Source of the DNA: a virus
Virus record (IMG/VR): IMGVR_UViG_3300025168_015970
Span: 1-64,000 of that record
DNA: 64,000 nucleotides
Direction: 5' to 3' (one strand)
In this document: positions 58,117 through 64,000 of the stretch, in pieces
How the letters are laid out: each line of letters starts with the position of its first letter
Numbering within the stretch: the stretch's first letter is position 1
Made by a program: the position numbers and the translations under genes
The notes under the pieces: generated by a model
The model's database searches: none
Seen by the model: only the letters and a program-made list of their open reading frames with translations
Told to the model about the DNA's origin: nothing

Positions 58117-60416
58117 CGATAGATTTAAATACAACTAACCCATTATCTTTTATTGAATGGAAAGCTTATTATGAAGATGTTTCTAGCGCTACTGAGCTAC
58201 CTGTAATTTACAATAACTATCTTATTGAGTGGAAAAACCAAAAAGAGACAAATACTAATTATAATAACGATTATACTAAAAACATTTACATACAATTTTT
58301 AAAGAATTTAAATTTATCAACTTTAGATACTAATGTACAGCGGTTTCTCGAGAGAATAGATACCGATGATGTATATGAACTAGAATTATCAGTTCACTAT
58401 TTTATTGAAATAATACAAAACCAATTAACTAATGTTCGAGATTTAAGAGAAGAGGTTAAGTTTTCTACATCAAAAAATAAACTTAAAACTTCAAAAGCAG
58501 GTATACAAAAATATTTAAAAAATTATATAGCTAGATTACTTAGTAGTAAGGAATTTGTAAAAGAAAATACTAACACCGCTATAGAAGATATTAACATACA
58601 AAAAATAGCGAACAATATAGAAATAAATTTAAAGAGTTATGTTTCTGATGAGTTTTTGTATAACATCCACACAATAGACAAAGATTTAATTTTAAGTGTT
58701 ACCCGCAAGGTACTTAACGAAGTACCTAATGTTTTACAGGCAATATCAATAAACAAAGATGGTAAGAAACTAAAAATAGAAACCAACAATATATCAACTC
58801 CAGAAAGTATATTGAGCATTAATCAACCGTTTACAAATTTTGAAAGGTTACCTGGTAGGTACTTTAGAGGAGAAGAAAAAACATTAAAAAATTTAAAATT
58901 TACGTACGAAAAGGGATTAATAGAAAAATATTTAGCAAATGATTTATATCATGTATCTGGTAATAAACAATCTGCAAAAGTAGAACAGCTGTTTAATAAT
59001 ACTAACCCTACAAATAGTTTAAATCAAAGATATAATCCGAATTTATACAACAAACCTGTTAACATAAAAAGTACAGAAATTTACCCGTATCAATTATCCT
59101 TTAAAAATACTGGAACAACTAATTTTTATTCTTATGGGTTAACATTTAATATAGATTTATCTGCGTTCAATGGAACAGATTATGTAGTTCCCAACCCTAA
59201 TAAATATGAACCTGGTATTAAATGTGTTGGTTATATTAAAAATAGCAATACTGGAGAGATTCTTCGTAATATAAAAATAAAACAAAGAACTCCGCTTATT
59301 TTTAAAGCAAAAACAAACGAATACAAAAACAATGATCAAAGTGCTTCTATAGGTTTTTACAATAATAAAATATTACGAAATTATGGATATCAAAGTCAAG
59401 AAAATAGCTTAGAGTACTCTTCTACAGGTATTAACAAAAGAGAAGATAATATTAGTTTCTGGGAAGATGAAATTGGTCATATAGATTGGAAGAATACTGA
59501 CACATACCCAATAAGCGTTTTAAACATATATCCTGAATCTCAAAGACTTACGGATTTGTTGATAACTAACAAGACTGGCATCAAATTACGGAGTGACATA
59601 TATGGTAATGAGTTTTATTTTATAAAGCCGGTATACCCAAAGAGATACGCAGGAACCACATATATAAGCAGTACATCAGATTCAAGTACCTCAACTAGTT
59701 GTATAACAGCTGCAGAATATTATGATGGTTTGTTTTTTGAACCTTTACTGTCTGCAATATCTGCAGCTGAGTATATAGCTACAGGAACTTTGTATTCTAG
59801 TGTTACTGGTATGTATGATGAGTTTATAGTTAATGATTCTACATTATGTGATGTCGCAGGTACAGCAGAATCAGCAACATTCTTAGCTCCTCTAACAGAC
59901 TTTTCGTGTTCTGATTTGCATAGTCAAGCTTTGTCTTGTGGTTCAGTTTCTGCAGTGTCTGCTGTTGATGGTGGGCCATTTGCTGGACACCCTGGAGTGG
60001 GTAGTGAACTAGTAACTCATTATTTTACGGAAACTACAATACCATATTTAACAATTGATACTTCCGCTATATATACAAACTCTACTACTACATATGAAGC
60101 GTCAGCAACTAACGATCCAACAACAACCACTGTAAAATTGTTTGATCAACAGTTTATCAGCGCCGGTGAAGTATTTGTTAGAAATATACATACTCAAACG
60201 GTAGATCCACTTTCAACAGCCTTTGCAACAGTGTTTAATAAACACACAACAGGTCTTACTAAAGCTAATATACTTACAACAAGTAATATATTAGATTTTG
60301 ATATTATCGAAAATACAATTTATGTGCAAACGTCAGCAGAGACAGTAACAGAATTATATGATTTTGTAGATGGTACATTTAAAAATAAAGCTAGTTCGAA
60401 ATCCATAATAACGTAG
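58113..60416 (+). CDS. Large baseplate/adhesin-like protein, part A of a split pair
   Basis: A 767-residue protein. The N-terminal 230 residues are helical (IEWKAYYEDVSSATELPVIYNNYLIEWKNQK, NYIARLLSSKEFVKE), similar to gp7/gp8-type wedge arms. The rest is beta-rich, Ser/Thr/Ala-rich near the C-terminus. Its TAG is followed immediately by a second in-frame stop and, three codons later, by the in-frame ATG of the next gene. The two sequences read as one continuous protein, so this is probably the N-terminal part of a former larger protein. Function by position only. Confidence 0.5.
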   Translation: MTIDLNTTNPLSFIEWKAYYEDVSSATELPVIYNNYLIEWKNQKETNTNYNNDYTKNIYIQFLKNLNLSTLDTNVQRFLERIDTDDVYELELSVHYFIEIIQNQLTNVRDLREEVKFSTSKNKLKTSKAGIQKYLKNYIARLLSSKEFVKENTNTAIEDINIQKIANNIEINLKSYVSDEFLYNIHTIDKDLILSVTRKVLNEVPNVLQAISINKDGKKLKIETNNISTPESILSINQPFTNFERLPGRYFRGEEKTLKNLKFTYEKGLIEKYLANDLYHVSGNKQSAKVEQLFNNTNPTNSLNQRYNPNLYNKPVNIKSTEIYPYQLSFKNTGTTNFYSYGLTFNIDLSAFNGTDYVVPNPNKYEPGIKCVGYIKNSNTGEILRNIKIKQRTPLIFKAKTNEYKNNDQSASIGFYNNKILRNYGYQSQENSLEYSSTGINKREDNISFWEDEIGHIDWKNTDTYPISVLNIYPESQRLTDLLITNKTGIKLRSDIYGNEFYFIKPVYPKRYAGTTYISSTSDSSTSTSCITAAEYYDGLFFEPLLSAISAAEYIATGTLYSSVTGMYDEFIVNDSTLCDVAGTAESATFLAPLTDFSCSDLHSQALSCGSVSAVSAVDGGPFAGHPGVGSELVTHYFTETTIPYLTIDTSAIYTNSTTTYEASATNDPTTTTVKLFDQQFISAGEVFVRNIHTQTVDPLSTAFATVFNKHTTGLTKANILTTSNILDFDIIENTIYVQTSAETVTELYDFVDGTFKNKASSKSIIT

Positions 60417-60422
60417 TAAATA
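60415..60422 (+). promoter_or_regulatory. Late-promoter box (AGTAAATA), 6 nt from ATG at 60429
   Basis: AGTAAATA overlaps the tandem stops TAG TAA of the upstream frame and is followed by ATTTAT and the ATG. The junction sequence supplies stop, promoter and start together. Confidence 0.5.
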
Positions 60423-60428
60423 ATTTAT

Positions 60429-63155
60429 ATGTTCAGTACTAAACAATCAGACGTATTTTACAACGACGAAACAAAAGAAATGTTTGTTTGTACTGTGAGC
60501 TCTCTCTCTGCTGATAGATGTGATGGTACCTCAGAAATTGTATATGGAGCTGTTCCTTTAATATACAAAATAGATAAAAACACTAATTATAAAAGTAGAG
60601 TATATCCTAAAGACTTGACATCATTTAGTTTGAGTTCTAATTCTGATCTATTTGCAGTAACCCCAACTTGCCCTGAAGGTACAAATTTTGATTCCATAAC
60701 AAAACCTCTTATTAATTATAATAAAACTACATCAAGATATTCAGTAACATTCTTAGGAAGATATACTTCTGACTCAGACGGTCTTGGTCTTAATAATTTT
60801 ATATTTGAAGATGTAAATTCATATTTCCATTTACTTGATTCAAAAATTTATATCCCCAAAGATAAATTTACTGATGATCAATTTACATTTGAATCTGGTC
60901 ATTTAAATTCTGATTTATATATTGTAGGTAATACTGTTCGGAATGGTAAACCATCATGGTTCAACCCTAGTACCGGAGCTGAGATAGAAAGATCTCCTGA
61001 CTACTCAATCGGACCTATGCACGTACAATCTACAAGTAGTTTAGGTTTTAATTTAGTACTTGACCAAACAAACACTACTATAGACGCCATTACAGGAGAT
61101 AAATTTTACCCAATGTTGTACAGTGGAGGATTTATAACATATAATCCAAAATACGTTGCATTTGATCCAGAGTATACAATACGGGTAGATTTTAGAGCAA
61201 GATCGTTTAATGTACCAAGTCCAACTGCATATGGTGGAACTCAATCTGTAGGCGTTAGCGCTACGAGATGGGTACAACAATGGGCCCCTGCAGGAGCAGG
61301 AGAAGGGTTCTGTCTTTCGTTCTTTAGAAACCCAGAAAGAAATTCGTTTGTAATTCCTAATGGTATAGGTTCTACTCTAGGTTATGCTATAGCAGATTTT
61401 AGCCCTAATGAGGTAGCTGGTACAGCGCATTCGACAGTTGGATTGTTCAAGCGAAAGAATTGGAACCCAAATACTGGGTATACGGGTAGCCTTCCCTCCG
61501 GGGCAACTATTGATATGGGGATTGGTAATGTAGGTCAGCAAGGAGAAGGTTCTCCTGCAGATAGTTTCCTAGGGGTTGGTTTTGATATTGGTGGTAACTT
61601 TGCATATACATCAGAAGATAAAACTGGATGGTATGACGGTACTACTGCTACAATTTCTCCATGCTCGGTAGGTATAAGAGGTAGTAAGTTTTACGATACT
61701 CAGATACTCACATCTGTAGACATGAGCGCTACAGCAGGTGCAGCAGTACCAATGCATACTTCTGCAATGTCAGCTCAGTTTGTAGATTATAGAGTTGATT
61801 TGACTAATAGAGGTACGAAAGTAACAATTTACAATAAACTTACTAGTGAAACAGATTATAATACAATATTAGAATTAAGGCTGAATGCCGAAGTTGGAGT
61901 AAGTAATACTACAGGAGAAAAATATAACGCATGGAGAGGTTTTCAAAATAACCAACAAATAAAAAATGAAGAATTACCTCCTCTGAATGTAGGTTTATCT
62001 TTTACTACAAGTGATAAAGCTAGTCAATTTGAACTCCATAAGTTCGAAGTTACAGGAGTTAAAGTACATAACCCATGGGCTAGTGTTCTTCCAAAACTTA
62101 GAGAAGAAACAGTAACTGAAAAAATAGATTATTTACAAGAGTCTTCAAAAAATTTACGCAAGAAATTAATTAATGTTGATATTGGAGATACTAATGAGTA
62201 TAAAGCTGGAACAAGCACAGTAGATATAGAAATGGTGATTCCTGCAAAATCGAGAATAGCGAAAGCGGTCTCTGAAATATCAGACCCTGAAATCACATTA
62301 TGTGATGATAATAATCCAGAAATAATTGAACAGGATGTAGATATAAGGATTACAAAACTAAACCCTAATCAAATTGATAAAACAATTGAAGTCGCTGAAC
62401 TTGGAGGTAACCTTAAAATCCCAGGCTCAGTAACGGCTATTAAAAAGGATGGAAGAAATATTACAGGAGATACAATAACAGTACCGGAACCGATTATTAT
62501 TAATCCACCAGTTAATCTTATTACAGAATTAACTGCTCACTGTCGTTCAAGATTTGATAAGAACATTTTCGATCGTGAAAGTGATATACCAGCTTTTGTG
62601 TGGTTGAGAAGTAATAAAATAACAATTAATAATAAAGATTATTATCTCTTTATAGATAGTCTTGTATATCATGGTACGGGTACAAAATCAAACCAAGGGT
62701 GGAAAAAAGATAAAAGTACATCAACTATTTTATTCAAGCCTGAGAATAGAAAAAAAATAGAGAATAGATTTATACAATTAGTAACTACTCCGGGCGTTGA
62801 GTACAAGAAATACTGGGAAATACAACAAAACATGGGTGGGATAGGAATAACCCGGGGCTGGAAAAACACGGGAGGTAAATACGGTACCGACATAGATTTA
62901 ACAAAATTTTATACTAAAGATGTAGATAATTGGGATTTTGCTCCGTTAGGGGATGAGTTGGATAGGCACGGGGTCGACGAGAAGAGATTAAAGGAGTTGG
63001 GAACCACTTTCTTCGGTACTCCAAAAGGCATAACATGTATTGAGATTGAATATGAAAATGATGAGTATGGTGTCTATGTCTCAGAGGCTGGTACAAATAA
63101 AATTAAATTCTCATACACCGGTATCGCCGAAACTGGTGAGGGAGGAGGCGCGTAA
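60429..63155 (+). CDS. Large baseplate/adhesin-like protein, part B, with lectin-like domain
   Basis: A 908-residue protein. The first 200 residues are beta-rich and continue the style of the preceding gene (repeats of YxxDETKEMFVCTVS type). Residues about 225-560 resemble L-type lectin/ConA-like folds: GEGFCLSFFRNP, GSTLGYAIADF, SFLGVGFDIGGNFAY, and a final VDYRVDLTNRGTKVTIYNK with LNVGLSFTTSDKASQFELHKFEV. The C-terminal 330 residues contain a helix and a long mixed region with a KYWEIQQNMGGIGITRGWKN block. Likely role: glycan binding at the baseplate during adsorption (inference). Confidence 0.5.
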   Translation: MFSTKQSDVFYNDETKEMFVCTVSSLSADRCDGTSEIVYGAVPLIYKIDKNTNYKSRVYPKDLTSFSLSSNSDLFAVTPTCPEGTNFDSITKPLINYNKTTSRYSVTFLGRYTSDSDGLGLNNFIFEDVNSYFHLLDSKIYIPKDKFTDDQFTFESGHLNSDLYIVGNTVRNGKPSWFNPSTGAEIERSPDYSIGPMHVQSTSSLGFNLVLDQTNTTIDAITGDKFYPMLYSGGFITYNPKYVAFDPEYTIRVDFRARSFNVPSPTAYGGTQSVGVSATRWVQQWAPAGAGEGFCLSFFRNPERNSFVIPNGIGSTLGYAIADFSPNEVAGTAHSTVGLFKRKNWNPNTGYTGSLPSGATIDMGIGNVGQQGEGSPADSFLGVGFDIGGNFAYTSEDKTGWYDGTTATISPCSVGIRGSKFYDTQILTSVDMSATAGAAVPMHTSAMSAQFVDYRVDLTNRGTKVTIYNKLTSETDYNTILELRLNAEVGVSNTTGEKYNAWRGFQNNQQIKNEELPPLNVGLSFTTSDKASQFELHKFEVTGVKVHNPWASVLPKLREETVTEKIDYLQESSKNLRKKLINVDIGDTNEYKAGTSTVDIEMVIPAKSRIAKAVSEISDPEITLCDDNNPEIIEQDVDIRITKLNPNQIDKTIEVAELGGNLKIPGSVTAIKKDGRNITGDTITVPEPIIINPPVNLITELTAHCRSRFDKNIFDRESDIPAFVWLRSNKITINNKDYYLFIDSLVYHGTGTKSNQGWKKDKSTSTILFKPENRKKIENRFIQLVTTPGVEYKKYWEIQQNMGGIGITRGWKNTGGKYGTDIDLTKFYTKDVDNWDFAPLGDELDRHGVDEKRLKELGTTFFGTPKGITCIEIEYENDEYGVYVSEAGTNKIKFSYTGIAETGEGGGA

Positions 63156-64000
63156 TGAATACCTTTACGTACACATTAACAGCAACCCCAGCAGCCGAAG
63201 GCGGTACAAAGACTAAATCTCAGTCTTTAACAGGTACCACTGATGTAACATTTTCCTTATCTGGATTAAACACTTTATACGAAGTTAACAATGACTATAA
63301 AATAAATAAGGTTGTTGTTGATTTTGATGACGGTAAGGAATTAGTTTTAACCAGATCTTTATCAGGTACAACTATTGCATCTTTATCTAGTGAAGCCTTT
63401 AATCATGTAATACAAACAGACTTTACCGACCAAGCAAAAAGACATGTATACTTTACCCTTTACAGAGACGATCAAAAAGTAGATGTAATAGATCTGAAGT
63501 TTACAATGTTTAAACCCCCTATTACTACTTACGAAGATGTAAACTTATTAAAAACTGACTACTTTAATAATGATGTAGATAATGAAAAATTACTATTAAC
63601 ATTTATTAATAAAAACCCTGAAGTATTAGGTTTAAGTTTATTAGATATTAATGTACCAGGGAAAGCTGGTTATGATCCATCTCTTACAACTAGTCAAAGT
63701 ACTAGTACCAATTCATTTACTGTAGGGTTTACAACTGATTATATACATACTCACGCATCAGAATCTAATACAGGTAATACAATTCAAGTAAGTCTAGGAG
63801 ATACTATTAACCCTAACACAGGTTTGCCTAAAGATAATGGAAAAATCTCTTTTAAATATAGAACAAGAGCCCCGGAGACTGCAGAATCAGGTAATAGTAA
63901 TGCAGTAGTAAATTTACCTAACAACCCTCATTTATTTTATGTACCATTAACTGCTAATTCCAGCTTTATACACTTAAGCGGTTTCTTGACTTGGAATTGT
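63155..64000 (+). CDS. Large beta-rich tail protein, partial (open at window end)
   Basis: Read by hand from the ATG at 63155 (overlapping the previous stop as TAATG) for 282 codons with no stop, so the C-terminus lies outside the window. It begins MNTFTYTLTATPAAEGG, with a strand-rich opening, KVVVDFDDGKELVLTRSL (PKD-like D-F-D-D-G), and Thr/Asn/Ser-rich beta segments. It belongs to the same operon as the adhesin-like genes. Family not recognised. Confidence 0.55.
   Translation, partial: MNTFTYTLTATPAAEGGTKTKSQSLTGTTDVTFSLSGLNTLYEVNNDYKINKVVVDFDDGKELVLTRSLSGTTIASLSSEAFNHVIQTDFTDQAKRHVYFTLYRDDQKVDVIDLKFTMFKPPITTYEDVNLLKTDYFNNDVDNEKLLLTFINKNPEVLGLSLLDINVPGKAGYDPSLTTSQSTSTNSFTVGFTTDYIHTHASESNTGNTIQVSLGDTINPNTGLPKDNGKISFKYRTRAPETAESGNSNAVVNLPNNPHLFYVPLTANSSFIHLSGFLTWNC

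Noticed and set aside
1-64000. tRNA genes, CRISPR arrays, integrase, insertion sequences, photosynthesis genes
   Set aside because: Looked for cloverleaf-like segments, regular repeats, tyrosine/serine recombinase or transposase motifs and psbA/psbD-type genes; none recognised by eye. A tRNAscan and profile search would be needed for a firm negative.

Overview
The window is a segment of a strongly AT-rich, T4-like (contractile-tailed) bacteriophage genome, most likely from a marine phage. Recognisable T4-type core genes cover replication and recombination (gp43, gp44, gp45, gp32, gp41, gp61, gp59, UvsX, UvsW, UvsY, gp46/gp47, RNase H), late transcription (gp55 and a tentative gp33), DNA packaging (gp17, probable gp16) and tail/baseplate assembly (gp18, gp19, gp25, gp6, gp53, gp48-like, gp29-like, hub). 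PhoH is typical of marine phages. No photosynthesis genes are visible, so a heterotrophic marine host is more likely than a cyanobacterium; the host cannot be named from the sequence.

Layout. 1-2673 (minus): glycan genes (a two-domain glycosyltransferase open at the window edge, a GmhA-like SIS isomerase, a GT4-like glycosyltransferase). 2725-9237: PhoH, a P-loop kinase, the preQ0 genes queE, queD and folE, a HIGH-motif nucleotidyltransferase, a Hjc-like endonuclease and a poly-lysine protein. 9302-31627 (plus): a long replication block carrying inserted glycosyltransferases, queC plus a class II glutamine amidotransferase, a DHH phosphoesterase and two dTDP-sugar enzymes. 31620-39477 (mixed strands): small structural or unknown genes, a neck-like protein, the large terminase, a ferredoxin, tiny membrane peptides and rmlA. 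39561-64000 (mostly plus): sheath, tube, tape-measure, hub and wedge genes, then very long baseplate or adhesin proteins with PKD-like and lectin-like regions. The last gene runs off the window.

How the parts fit together. (1) FolE, QueD, QueE and QueC make the complete GTP-to-preQ0 pathway. An adjacent free-standing class II amidotransferase resembles the Gat half of Gat-QueC proteins, which points to 7-deazaguanine (possibly deoxyarchaeosine-like) DNA modification. The DNA-inserting transglycosylase (DpdA) is not in this window. (2) RmlA, RmlB and a reductase resembling plant or giant-virus epimerase/reductase could make a dTDP-6-deoxyhexose such as dTDP-rhamnose without a separate RmlC, feeding the several glycosyltransferases.

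The most unusual signal is regulatory. T4-type late boxes (variants of TATAAATA) lie 5-7 nt before the start codon of about 16 genes, and sigma70-type -10 boxes lie 6-7 nt before the start codon of at least six more. With usual start-site spacing the transcripts would begin at or within two bases of the start codon, so much of this phage's mRNA may be leaderless. The two late boxes set farther back (18 and 20 nt) are the ones followed by a clear Shine-Dalgarno sequence.
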